Source of the DNA: [Mycobacterium] fortunisiensis
GTDB taxonomy: Bacteria > Actinomycetota > Actinomycetes > Mycobacteriales > Mycobacteriaceae
NCBI RefSeq assembly: GCF_019050325.1
Contig: NZ_VOMB01000016.1
Span: forward strand, 523,648-587,647
Length of the DNA stretch: 64,000 nucleotides
Direction of reading: 5' to 3'
Part shown: positions 56,403 to 64,000 of the stretch, in pieces
How the letters are laid out: each line of letters begins with the position of its first letter
Numbering within the stretch: position 1 is the stretch's first letter
Notes under the pieces: model-generated
Told to the model about the DNA's origin: nothing
Database searches by the model: none
What the model saw: only the letters and a program-made list of their open reading frames with translations
Program-made: the position numbers and the translations under genes

Positions 56403-56846
56403 ATGACGGGTATGACGAAGATGCGAAAAGCGACAACCACGGTCGGTGCGGCGCTGGTGCTGGCGGCCGCGGGGATGGCGGTCTCCAACGCAACGTCGTA
56501 TGCCGATCCGGAGGGCCAGGGCCATCAGGTCAAGTACACGCTGACCTCAGGCGCGCCCTACGAGTTCGACCTCTACTACCTGACGACGCAGCCGCCGAGC
56601 AAAGACGCGTACAACGCTGATGCGTACAAGTACCTGCAGAAGGCCACGGTCAATGTCGGACCGGACGCCCCGTGGGTGTTCGAGACGACCCTGGCCGATC
56701 CGCAGTGGGCGATCTTCACCGTGGCGAGCACGACGCACGGTGGTCGGGCACAGCCCAATGCGCACTGCGAGATCGCCGTCGACGGCCAGCTGGCCGTGCA
56801 GAACGACCATCCGTACAGCCCGCGGTGCCAGCTCGGCCAGTGGTAG
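56403..56846 (+). CDS. MmpS-like secreted protein
   Basis: A 147-residue exported protein. A signal peptide (KMRKATTTVGAALVLAAAGMAVSNATSYA, cleavage likely after SYA) precedes a small beta-rich domain: HQVKYTLTSGAPYEFDLYYLTT, then PWVFETTLADPQWAIFTVAS and CEIAVDGQLAVQNDHPYSPRCQ. The paired cysteines and the C-E-I-x-VDG pattern resemble the periplasmic domain of MmpS proteins, but the N-terminus is a cleavable signal rather than an anchor, and no mmpL is adjacent. Starts at 56412 or 56421 are also possible. TAGCCT (56389-56394) lies 8 bases before the first ATG, so it may be leaderless. Confidence 0.7.
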   Translation: MTGMTKMRKATTTVGAALVLAAAGMAVSNATSYADPEGQGHQVKYTLTSGAPYEFDLYYLTTQPPSKDAYNADAYKYLQKATVNVGPDAPWVFETTLADPQWAIFTVASTTHGGRAQPNAHCEIAVDGQLAVQNDHPYSPRCQLGQW

Positions 56847-56850
56847 TTGG

Positions 56851-56865
56851 GCCCGCTCCGCGGGC
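56851..56865. terminator. short hairpin between convergent genes
   Basis: GCCCGC (56851-56856) / GCGGGC (56860-56865) with a 3-nt loop, 4 bases after the MmpS-like stop and before the end of the convergent gene. Confidence 0.4.
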
Positions 56866-56895
56866 GTGGTGATCCGGCCGGCTATGTCATCCGGG

Positions 56896-58335
56896 TCATC
56901 CGGTGAGTAACTCGCCGGACAGCGTGTAGACGGCGGTCCCGCCGTGGGCGTCGTGGAAGTCGACCTCGATCACGACCTCGTCCGCGCGGGCACCGCCGTC
57001 GCTGCCCCATTCGCCGATGGTGAGGGCGGCCTTGCCGCGGTCCACCGGATCGACCTCGTACCGGCGCATGGCGTCGTCGCGGGCGGCGACCACGACGGCT
57101 GGGGAGACGTCGGAAAGCCGGAACCGGGTGAATTGGCCCTCGCCGATGGGGTCCTCGGCTGACGGGAACCGACCCGCCTGCGCACGGATCCGGGAGTATC
57201 GCTCACCTCGGTAGAAGTCGACCGAGAAGTCGCCGTCGCTGCCGGTGGACAGGTCGATGTCCTTGATGTCGGCGGCATCGGCGGGTATGCCTGCCGCGGC
57301 CAGGGCGGCCTCGACCTGGCGCAGCCCGGCGGCCACGTCGTCGGGTGGCCACCACGACGCGATGGTGCCGTCGGTTTTCCCTTGCACGGTGATGCTGGGT
57401 TGGCCGAACCTGCCCTGTGCCAGGACCGGACGCTCGGCGCCGAAGATGTCGTCGTTGTTCCGGGCGATCTCCACCACGGCTGCCTCCCGGTGCTCGGGCG
57501 GCAGCATCGCCGCGGCCCCGGCGAGGAAATCGCGGACCGAGAACCCCTGCAGGTCGTCGACGGTGAACGTGTCGCGGCTGCGGGAGGCGGTCGTGGCTTC
57601 GCTGGTCGTCCAACCGTCGGCATCGCCTTCGTGGACCCGCACACGGTCGGCGCCCAGGTACACCTCGACGTCGACGTCGGTGTCACGGATGTCGAAGTCC
57701 AGCAGGGCGGTCAGCGCGTCGGGGGCTTCGGTGCGCAGGTGGGCCAACGCCTCGTCGTACCACTGCCACAGCGGCCGTGAACCGGGGTCGGCGGAGATCG
57801 CGCTCGGCGCCGCTGCCGACACACTTCGGGTCAGTGGCTTGAGATCCCAGATGCCGCTCGGCGGCAGCAGCATCGTGGCCCACATCGCGGCCAGCGCCGC
57901 CAGGGCGGCCGGGGCGTGCCCGCGCCCACCGCGGTGCTCGGTGACCGCCAGGCCGCCGGGGGGCGCGCCGAGGGCTTCCGACGGCAACTCGCCTCGGCCG
58001 TCGGTGACGAGGCCGGCGATCTGCGCGCGCGACAGCTGCGCCTGGTGGTGAAACCGGAACGGGGCATCGCCCGCGGGGCGGGCCTCGCCGGCGACGACGG
58101 TTGAGGCGATCGCCGGGTTGGCCGCCGACCGGTCGATCATGTCGACCGTGACCGGGACGAGTTCACCGGCAGCACCGGCGGTGACCGGCCGGGTCAAGGC
58201 GCCGGCGACAACCGCCATGCCCATCGCGGCGAGCGCGACCGCGAGTAGCAGAAACCAGCCGCCGGAATGGGCGCCGATCGCGACACCGGCGCCCAGGCAC
58301 ACGCCGCCCACTGTCGCGCGGACGATCGAATTCAT
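56896..58335 (-). CDS. large unrecognised membrane protein
   Basis: A 479-residue protein I cannot assign to a family. Two hydrophobic helices lie near the N-terminus (about 8-25 and 27-48), followed by an extracytoplasmic or cytoplasmic stretch with RFHHQAQLSRAQIAGLV and a weaker hydrophobic segment (about 142-160). The C-terminal 310 residues are acidic and look folded, with many Asp/Glu and short strands (DVDVEVYLGADRVRVHEGD; PSITVQGKTDGTIASWW; VIEVDFHDAHGGTAVYTLSG). No catalytic motif or Cys is obvious. ATG 58335 begins MNSIVRATVGG. It is divergent from the next unrecognised membrane protein gene. Confidence 0.75.
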   Translation of the reverse strand: MNSIVRATVGGVCLGAGVAIGAHSGGWFLLLAVALAAMGMAVVAGALTRPVTAGAAGELVPVTVDMIDRSAANPAIASTVVAGEARPAGDAPFRFHHQAQLSRAQIAGLVTDGRGELPSEALGAPPGGLAVTEHRGGRGHAPAALAALAAMWATMLLPPSGIWDLKPLTRSVSAAAPSAISADPGSRPLWQWYDEALAHLRTEAPDALTALLDFDIRDTDVDVEVYLGADRVRVHEGDADGWTTSEATTASRSRDTFTVDDLQGFSVRDFLAGAAAMLPPEHREAAVVEIARNNDDIFGAERPVLAQGRFGQPSITVQGKTDGTIASWWPPDDVAAGLRQVEAALAAAGIPADAADIKDIDLSTGSDGDFSVDFYRGERYSRIRAQAGRFPSAEDPIGEGQFTRFRLSDVSPAVVVAARDDAMRRYEVDPVDRGKAALTIGEWGSDGGARADEVVIEVDFHDAHGGTAVYTLSGELLTG

Positions 58336-58480
58336 GGTTTCCCGACCACCTTTCGATGGCGAGAGTTGGTCCGTCGGCGTTGCTGCGCGACCTCAGACAT
58401 GGGGTAAACCATACGCACGGGCGCGGTGATCAGCGGCCGCACGGTAGTGTCCGTGGCGTGCGGCGGAACGGTGCGAGGGC

Positions 58481-59647
58481 ATGAGTGTCGGGGCGCCGCC
58501 GGGCGAGGATCTCGCTCTGGTTTCCCGTACCGAATACCTTGAGGTGCAGGATCGCATCCGCAGGGGTGTCGGTCTGGCCCTGTTGGTCGCAGCGGTACCG
58601 CTGTTGGTCATTCTCGTTGCCGCTGGAATCGCGCCACAGGTCGTCATGCTGATCGTCGGTGCGGCCCTGTCGAGTTCGGTCGCGTTCGGCGTTGCCGGGC
58701 GGTGGACCCGGCGACGGGCTGCGGTGCGGTTGGGACTCGTCGACGGGCAGATTCTGATCGGCACCGAGGACAGCAAGGACGTGGTGCGGCCGCTGACCGA
58801 TCTTGTCGACGTCGGCCTGTCCGCCGCGACGTCGCCCGAGACCCGGGTCGCGCCCGGCGATCGCGATCTGCGTGTTGCAGGTGCGCGCTATCTGCAGTTG
58901 ACCTTCCGGGACGACGCCAGTTACCACGTCGCCCTGCTGGAGACGGATCCGGTGGCCGCCGAGATTCTGCGTCGGCTGGAACGCGCGGTCCCGGAGAAGC
59001 CGCGCAAGTACCAGCAGATGAAGGCCGCCGGGCAACACGGCAGTCCGCCCCCGCCGACCCCCGAGCGGGCGTTCGCCGCGGCGGAGCCGGAAGCAGTGGT
59101 GAGTGCACCGAGCGCGTCACCGGCCGCCGATGTGCGGTTGTGGGAGGCGGCCTGCGTTGTCCATCGGCGGGTACTCGCCGAATACGGCGCCTACGAGCTG
59201 GATCCTGCGCTCTACCTGCGGTATCCGGGCGTCACCGATATCACCCGCGATCACGTGATGGATTTTCATACGGCGCTGGGCGAGGCGCAGGCGCTGGCCA
59301 CCGATGTCTATCCGGGCGATGCCGGGTTCGCCGGCCGCTACCGTGCGGCAGTCGACGTGTTGCGCCGCCAGTGGGCGCGGTGCGAGCGGGATGGCAAGGC
59401 GACCGGGACCAGTTATCTGGCCGACGACGACCGCGCGGACCTGGATACCGCCGCCAAGCTCTACAACCATGCCCGCGCGGCCGATCAGCCCGGGGAGAAG
59501 ACGGCCTACCTGCGGAAGGTGCAGCAGATCATCGTTGATCTGGACGGTCGCGGACGGGTGCACCTGCCACGGCCGGTGATCGCCGCGATCGAATCTCAGG
59601 TTCGTCTGGCGCTCGAACCGGGGTCCGGTTCGACTCCCACGGATTGA
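58481..59647 (+). CDS. unrecognised two-helix membrane protein
   Basis: A 388-residue protein of unknown function. Two adjacent helices (about 29-48 and 52-70) are followed by a small domain (RPLTDLVDVGLSAATSPETRVAPGDRDLRV, YLQLTFRDDASYHVALLETD) reminiscent of a PH-like fold, a Pro/Ala-rich linker (about 180-210), and an all-helical C-terminal domain with DVLRRQWARCERDGKATGTS and AKLYNHARAADQPGEKTAYLRKVQQII. It may scaffold something at the membrane. ATG 58481 has weak ribosome-site sequence. Confidence 0.75.
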   Translation: MSVGAPPGEDLALVSRTEYLEVQDRIRRGVGLALLVAAVPLLVILVAAGIAPQVVMLIVGAALSSSVAFGVAGRWTRRRAAVRLGLVDGQILIGTEDSKDVVRPLTDLVDVGLSAATSPETRVAPGDRDLRVAGARYLQLTFRDDASYHVALLETDPVAAEILRRLERAVPEKPRKYQQMKAAGQHGSPPPPTPERAFAAAEPEAVVSAPSASPAADVRLWEAACVVHRRVLAEYGAYELDPALYLRYPGVTDITRDHVMDFHTALGEAQALATDVYPGDAGFAGRYRAAVDVLRRQWARCERDGKATGTSYLADDDRADLDTAAKLYNHARAADQPGEKTAYLRKVQQIIVDLDGRGRVHLPRPVIAAIESQVRLALEPGSGSTPTD

Positions 59648-59755
59648 GACGACCACTTGACGTCGGCCTCGAACGGGTGTTCGATAAGTGTGTGCGTACG
59701 GGGCGGCTCCGCCTCCGTCCCGGCGCGTGATTGACTGGGCATGCGCCCACGGCGC

Positions 59756-59791
59756 GCGCCGATGCCGTACCCGAAACCGCGGCATCGGCGC
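59756..59791. terminator. bidirectional hairpin terminator
   Basis: Perfect 12-bp stem GCGCCGATGCCG (59756-59767) / CGGCATCGGCGC (59780-59791) with a 12-nt loop, between the convergent membrane-protein and P-type ATPase genes. A smaller GGGCATGCGCCC dyad lies just upstream. Confidence 0.65.
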
Positions 59792-59801
59792 ACCCAGTCG
59801 T

Positions 59802-62528
59802 TCAGTACCCGAGCCGGCGACCCACCGCTTTGGCGGCTTCGACGATCAGGAAGATCACGGTCGCCAAGACGAGCGCGATCGCCCAGCCCCGCGGGGAGAT
59901 CGGCGCGGAGTGGAACCAGGTGTGCATGAACGGGGTGTAGACGAACACCAACTGAAGGGCGATCAGCGCCGCCGCCATTCGCCAGATCCACGGGTTGCCA
60001 CGGAACACCGCGGGCCGCAGGCTTGAGGCGGTCAGGAACCGGCAGTTCAGCAGGAACGCCAGCTGCCCCATCACCAGCATGTTCACCGCGGCCGTCTGGG
60101 CGACCGGCAGCGGGTACCCGGCGGACTGCGCGATGAAGAACACGCTGACCGACGCCCCGGCCACCAGGACGGACACCAGCGCGATCATCGACACGTCCGG
60201 CAGCGACACCAGGGAGCGGTTGGCCGACCGGGGTGGTCGCGCCATGATGCCGGGTTCGGCCCGCTCGAAGACCAGCGCCAGGGACAGTGTGATGCTGGTG
60301 ACGGTGTTGACCCACAGGATCTGTACCGGCTGCAGCGGCAAGGCGAATCCGAACAGGATCGCCACCAGGATCACCAGCGACTGAGAACCGTTGGTGGGCA
60401 ACAGGAACAGTACCGATTTTCGGATGTTGTCGTAGATGCGCCGGCCTTCTTCGACGGCGCGTTCGATGGTGGCGAAGTTGTCGTCGGCCAACACGATGCC
60501 GGCGACTTCCTTGGTCGCCTCGGTGCCCTTGATTCCCATGGCGACGCCGATGTCGGCGCGGGTGAGCGCGGGTGCGTCGTTGACCCCGTCACCGGTCATC
60601 GCCACCGTTTTGCCGTCGGCCTGCAGCGCGCTGACGATGCGCAGTTTGTGTTCGGGGCTGGTGCGGGCATAGATGTCGACCTCGTCGACCATGTCGCGCA
60701 GCGCCGGTTGGCTCATGGCCTGGAGATCGGCGCCGGTGAGCACCTTCGGATTCGGGTCGGTGGTGATGCCCATCTCGCGGGCGATCGCCCGGGCCGTGCC
60801 GCCGTGGTCGCCGGTGATCATCTTGACCCCGATACCGGCGCTGTGGCAGTTGGCGATGGCCGTCACCGCCTCGGGCCGCGGGGGATCGACGATGCCGACG
60901 ATGCCGAGGAACTCCAACCCGTCGTCGACATCGGCGGCGGTCACCGTGTCGGCGCCGGCGGGCGCACCGGTGCGGGCGGCGGCGAGCACGCGAAGACCCT
61001 GATCGCCCAGTTCATCGATGCGCGCCTCCCAGTACGCGCGATCCAACGGCTCGGTGACCTCGCCCCGCAACTGGGTCGTCGACCGGTCCAGCAGACGGTC
61101 GGGTGCGCCTTTGACGTGCAGTGTCCGGTCGCCGCCGGGTGCCGCGTTGAGGGTCACCATGAACTTGTTGGCCGATTCGAATGGCAATTCGGCCAGTCGG
61201 GGGCTGTCGGCACCATCGAACCCGGCCTTGACCGCCAATGCCCGCAGCGCACCCTCGGTCGGCTCGCCCACCACCCGCCACTGCGCGTCGACCTCGGTGA
61301 GGCGCGCGTCGTTGCACAGTGTCATCGTGGCGATCAGGGCCGCCAGACCGGGATCGTCGGCGGGGACCGTCGGGCGGCCGTCGCATTCGATGTGTCCGTC
61401 GGGTCGATATCCCGTTCCGGACACCGTGTAGTCGTGTTGTGCGATGCAGACCGTGCGTACGGTCATCTCGTTCTGGGTGAGGGTGCCGGTCTTGTCCGAA
61501 CAGATGACATCAACCGCGCCGAGCGCTTCCACGGCCGGCAGCTTGCGGACGATCGCGCGCCGGCGGGCCATCTGCTGAACACCCAGGGCCAGCGTGATCG
61601 TCACCACCGCAGGCAGCCCTTCGGGGATCGCCGCGACGGCGAAACTGATGCCTGCCGAGATCAGCTCGTTGTCCGAGAAGCCGTGGATCAGCCGGCCGGT
61701 GACCAACATGACCGCCGCGATTCCCAGGATGAGCAGGGACAGCTGACGACCGAACTGGGTGAGTTTGCGGGTCAGGGGAGTGTCGATGCCCTTGGCCTCG
61801 GTGATCAATGTCTGGATGCGGCCGAGTTCGGTGGCGCTGCCGGTTGCGGTCACCACCCCGGTGCCCGAGCCGGAGGTGACGATCGTGCCGGAGTACACCA
61901 TCGAGGTGCGGTCGCCGAGGCCCGCCTCGGGGTCGACGTGTGCCACATCCTTGGCCGCGGGCAGTGACTCCCCGGTCAGTGCCGCCTCATCGACGCCGAG
62001 GTTGGTCACTGCCAGCAGCCGCATGTCGGCCGGGACCCGGTCGCCGGACCCGATGCGGACGACGTCGCCGGGAACCAGGGCTTGGGCATCGACGTTCACC
62101 CAGTCGCCGTCGCGTCGAGCCCGGGCATTGAGCGAGAGCGACTTGCGGATCCCGTCGAGCGCCTGCTCGGCTTTGCCTTCCTGGAGGAAGCCGACGACGC
62201 TGTTGATGATCGCCACCACCATGATCACCGCGAAGTCGACCCATTCGCCCAGGATCGCCTTCAGTACCGCGGCCGCGATCAGGATGTAGATCAGGACGTT
62301 GTTGAACTGCGCGATGAACCGCATGAGCAGCGATTTGCGCCGGGGTGCGGGCAGCCGGTTGGGTCCGAACCGGGTGAGTCGGGCGTCGGCTTCGGTGGAA
62401 TCGAGTCCGGCCGGGGAGGAATCCAGCTCGGTCATGACCTCGTCGAGCCCACGTGCGTGCAGCGGCGGCTGTCTGGCCGCGTCAGTGAAGTCCACCGCTG
62501 GTCCCGGCAACCGATCCGCCTCTCCCAC
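59802..62528 (-). CDS. P-type cation-transporting ATPase (P2, CtpF-like)
   Basis: A 908-residue P2-type ATPase. The N-terminal cation-ATPase domain ([33 protein letters not shown]) precedes helices 1-2, the actuator loop with ALTGESLP (182-189), the ion-binding PEGLP of helix 4 (302-306), the phosphorylation site DKTGT (345-349), nucleotide-binding KGAPD, the hinge [12 protein letters not shown] and six C-terminal helices with [15 protein letters not shown]. The pattern fits Ca2+/Mn2+- or related P2-type pumps such as mycobacterial CtpF; the ion is not settled. The start is GTG 62528, with AAGG upstream. It is divergent from the radical SAM gene. Confidence 0.92.
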   Translation of the reverse strand: MGEADRLPGPAVDFTDAARQPPLHARGLDEVMTELDSSPAGLDSTEADARLTRFGPNRLPAPRRKSLLMRFIAQFNNVLIYILIAAAVLKAILGEWVDFAVIMVVAIINSVVGFLQEGKAEQALDGIRKSLSLNARARRDGDWVNVDAQALVPGDVVRIGSGDRVPADMRLLAVTNLGVDEAALTGESLPAAKDVAHVDPEAGLGDRTSMVYSGTIVTSGSGTGVVTATGSATELGRIQTLITEAKGIDTPLTRKLTQFGRQLSLLILGIAAVMLVTGRLIHGFSDNELISAGISFAVAAIPEGLPAVVTITLALGVQQMARRRAIVRKLPAVEALGAVDVICSDKTGTLTQNEMTVRTVCIAQHDYTVSGTGYRPDGHIECDGRPTVPADDPGLAALIATMTLCNDARLTEVDAQWRVVGEPTEGALRALAVKAGFDGADSPRLAELPFESANKFMVTLNAAPGGDRTLHVKGAPDRLLDRSTTQLRGEVTEPLDRAYWEARIDELGDQGLRVLAAARTGAPAGADTVTAADVDDGLEFLGIVGIVDPPRPEAVTAIANCHSAGIGVKMITGDHGGTARAIAREMGITTDPNPKVLTGADLQAMSQPALRDMVDEVDIYARTSPEHKLRIVSALQADGKTVAMTGDGVNDAPALTRADIGVAMGIKGTEATKEVAGIVLADDNFATIERAVEEGRRIYDNIRKSVLFLLPTNGSQSLVILVAILFGFALPLQPVQILWVNTVTSITLSLALVFERAEPGIMARPPRSANRSLVSLPDVSMIALVSVLVAGASVSVFFIAQSAGYPLPVAQTAAVNMLVMGQLAFLLNCRFLTASSLRPAVFRGNPWIWRMAAALIALQLVFVYTPFMHTWFHSAPISPRGWAIALVLATVIFLIVEAAKAVGRRLGY

Positions 62529-62605
62529 GAATTACCTTGATCGTCCACGGGATTGGTCGGCGCTGCAACCGTCGGGCCTCTTCGACAGGCGTGGAATTAC
62601 CTTGA
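62529..62605. repeat. 12-bp direct repeat GAATTACCTTGA
   Basis: GAATTACCTTGA occurs at 62529-62540 and again at 62594-62605. The second copy contributes the -35 TTGACA of the radical SAM promoter; the first gives TTGATC in the same place. It may be a local duplication of a promoter segment. Confidence 0.7.
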
Positions 62606-62629
62606 CATAAGCATCGAACAGTTGTTCGA
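62602..62629 (+). promoter_or_regulatory. promoter with perfect LexA (SOS) box
   Basis: TTGACA (62602-62607) is a perfect -35. TCGAAC-AGTT-GTTCGA (62614-62629) is a perfect mycobacterial SOS box covering the spacer and -10 region, 7 bases before the radical SAM start. LexA bound here would block RNA polymerase. Confidence 0.9.
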
Positions 62630-62636
62630 TGGAAGC

Positions 62637-63647
62637 ATGCGGTGGGACGGTCAGTCGGTGCGGGTGGACGACGGCGCGTTGCCCGGTCTGCAACGGCTGG
62701 GCTTCGTGCGCAGCGTCCGCACGCCGCAATTCGACGGCATCACGTTCCATGAGGTGCTGTGCAAGTCGGCGCTCAACAAGGTTCCCGCGGCGTCGGCATT
62801 GCCGTTCCGCTTCACGGTCAACGGCTACCGCGGCTGCAGCCACGCCTGCCGGTATTGCTTCGCCCGACCGACGCACGAATACCTCGACTTCGACCCCGGG
62901 GCGGATTTCGACAGCCAGGTGGTGGTCAAGACCAATGTCGCCGAGGTCCTGGGCCGTGAACTGCGCCGCCGATCGTGGACCCGTGAGACGGTGGCGCTGG
63001 GCACCAATACCGACCCCTACCAGCGGGCCGAGGGCCGTTATGCGCTGATGCCGGGAATCATTGCGGCACTGACCAATTCCGGGACGCCGTTCTCCATCCT
63101 CACCAAGGGCACACTGCTGCGCCGTGATCTTCCGTTGCTCGCCGAGGCGTCGGGTCGCGTCGCGGTGAGCGTTTCGGTGTCCCTGGCGGTCGGGGATCCA
63201 GAGCTGCACCGGGCGGTGGAGCCGGGCACGCCGACCCCGGACGCCCGTCTCGGCCTGATCACCGCGATCCGTGACGCCGGTCTGGACTGTCACGTGATGG
63301 TCGCGCCGGTGCTGCCGTATCTGACCGATTCGGCCGAGCAACTCGATGATCTGCTCGGCCGGATCGCCGCGGCTGGTGCCGGCGGGGTCACGGTGTTCGG
63401 CCTGCACCTACGGGGCACGACGCGGGGCTGGTTCATGTCCTGGCTGCAGCGCGACCATCCCGAGCTGGTCGCGGATTATCAGCGGCTGTACCGGCGTGGT
63501 GCGTACCTGCCCGGCGACTATCGCGACATGCTCCGGGCGCGGGTGGCACCACTGGTGGCCCGGCACGGATTGCGGGGGCCGGCGCCCGGGGCGAGTGTCG
63601 CTACCGTGCCCGAGGCCGTGGCGCCGGCGCAACCGGTGCTCTTTTGA
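62637..63647 (+). CDS. SOS-controlled radical SAM protein (SplB-like)
   Basis: A 336-residue radical SAM enzyme with the cluster motif CSHACRYC (Cys67, 71, 74) in GYRGCSHACRYCFARPTHEYL, followed by a SplB/COG1533-type barrel (VALGTNTDPYQRAEGRY, ILTKGTLLRRDLPLL, VSVSLAVGDPELHRAVEPGTPTP). It is nearly collinear with M. tuberculosis Rv2578c, which I recall as a LexA-regulon gene. A DNA-lesion or nucleic-acid role is plausible given its relation to spore photoproduct lyase and its SOS box, but no substrate is known. ATG 62637 is chosen by homology; ATGs or GTGs further upstream would overlap the promoter. Confidence 0.92.
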   Translation: MRWDGQSVRVDDGALPGLQRLGFVRSVRTPQFDGITFHEVLCKSALNKVPAASALPFRFTVNGYRGCSHACRYCFARPTHEYLDFDPGADFDSQVVVKTNVAEVLGRELRRRSWTRETVALGTNTDPYQRAEGRYALMPGIIAALTNSGTPFSILTKGTLLRRDLPLLAEASGRVAVSVSVSLAVGDPELHRAVEPGTPTPDARLGLITAIRDAGLDCHVMVAPVLPYLTDSAEQLDDLLGRIAAAGAGGVTVFGLHLRGTTRGWFMSWLQRDHPELVADYQRLYRRGAYLPGDYRDMLRARVAPLVARHGLRGPAPGASVATVPEAVAPAQPVLF

Positions 63648-63662
63648 CGGCCGAGGCTTCGG

Positions 63663-64000
63663 CTAAGGTTCCAGCGCCTTGGCGCAGTTGTCGAGGATGG
63701 CCCGGAAATTCCACGGGAGCAGCCGTGAGCTGATCGCTTCCATCGCCTTGCCGCCTGCGCGCAAGGGGTGGGTGTAGCTGGTGGTCCAGTCGATATGCGT
63801 GCCGTCACCGTGTGGTGTGAAAGTCAGTGTCCCACCGTCATGGTCGAACGGCGGGAACGACCCGATGATCAGATACGAGTAATTGTTCGGCCGGTCGTAG
63901 GCGGTGATCTCCTCCCGAAACCACATGCCGGCCCCGGTCACCGCCCGGATCGCCGCGACCACAGGTTGCGACCAACCCGCCGCCCAGCCTGACCGCAGCA
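63663..64000 (-). CDS. SRPBCC-family protein, partial (5' end outside window)
   Basis: The C-terminal 112 residues of a polyketide-cyclase-like SRPBCC protein: GMWFREEITAYDRPNNYSYLI, FPPFDHDGGTLTFTPHGDGTHIDWTTSYTHPL and a final amphipathic helix (RLLPWNFRAILDNCAKALEP). The frame remains open to the window edge (LRSGWAAGWSQPVVAAIRAVTG), so the gene starts beyond 64000. The family binds hydrophobic ligands; its role here is unknown. It converges on the radical SAM gene. Confidence 0.85.
   Translation of the reverse strand, partial: LRSGWAAGWSQPVVAAIRAVTGAGMWFREEITAYDRPNNYSYLIIGSFPPFDHDGGTLTFTPHGDGTHIDWTTSYTHPLRAGGKAMEAISSRLLPWNFRAILDNCAKALEP

Noticed and set aside
1..64000. CRISPR arrays, insertion sequences, phage genes, rRNA
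   Set aside because: No spaced direct repeats, transposase or integrase motifs, or rRNA sequence were seen. The only tandem repeats are the coding minisatellites in secD and glyoxalase II.

Overview
The window is from a high-GC actinobacterium, almost certainly a fast-growing mycobacterium (Mycolicibacterium type). Evidence: it carries the mycobacterial mannoside-lipid operon (thrS, Ap4A phosphorylase, pgsA, patA, pimA, LemA/NUDIX membrane protein, pdxS, tesB, pdxT) and yebC, ruvCAB, carboxylic acid reductase, gabT, yajC-secD-secF, a dipeptide-binding-type lipoprotein, apt, relA, cyclophilin, glyoxalase II and hisS, in an order like the M. tuberculosis Rv2614c-Rv2580c block as I remember it. 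GTG starts, 4-nt start/stop overlaps and two mycobacterial SOS boxes fit. No prophage, insertion sequence, CRISPR array or rRNA was seen.

Layout. 1-450: a tRNA-Gly truncated by the window edge and a divergent tRNA-Val with its terminator. 450-1365: a thioredoxin and a DUF302 protein, divergent around a perfect palindrome of the CsoR/CstR type. 1.4-10.8 kb: tex, a TVP38 membrane protein, a LysR/panE pair, a broken nitroreductase, an SDR, a DapB-like dehydrogenase, a DUF1990 protein, a thioesterase and a PGPGW membrane protein. 10.9-19.8 kb: the thrS-to-pdxT block, which makes the first steps of phosphatidylinositol mannosides and pyridoxal phosphate. 19.8-24.6 kb: an accessory module between pdxT and yebC (beta-hydroxyacid dehydrogenase, carboxymuconolactone decarboxylase, TetR, and a LuxE-like/LuxC-like acid-reductase pair). 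24.6-28.8 kb: yebC, a membrane protein, a frameshifted NAD(P)-binding gene and SOS-controlled ruvCAB. 28.9-36.1 kb: two tandem carboxylic acid reductases, each with its own AT-rich promoter sharing one palindrome. 36.2-38.9 kb: a mycothiol-dependent-isomerase-like protein, a His-tailed membrane protein and gabT. 39.0-51.2 kb: Sec accessory genes, lipoprotein, apt, relA, two cyclophilins, glyoxalase II and hisS. 51.4-56.2 kb: a urea-type ABC transporter (urtABCDE) with no urease in view. 56.4-64 kb: an MmpS-like secreted protein, two unrecognised membrane proteins, a P-type ATPase, an SOS-controlled radical SAM (SplB-like) protein and the end of an SRPBCC protein.

The most notable material is: three independent systems able to reduce carboxylic acids to aldehydes within about 14 kb (LuxC/E-like pair plus two CARs), the shared operator-like palindrome before both CAR genes, the CstR-type operator beside a thiol protein, an in-frame 3 x 36 bp minisatellite inside glyoxalase II, the LemA/NUDIX fusion, and related micro-ORF linkers in two gaps of the pimA/pdxS block. 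All functions are read from sequence and family knowledge; nothing was searched or computed.
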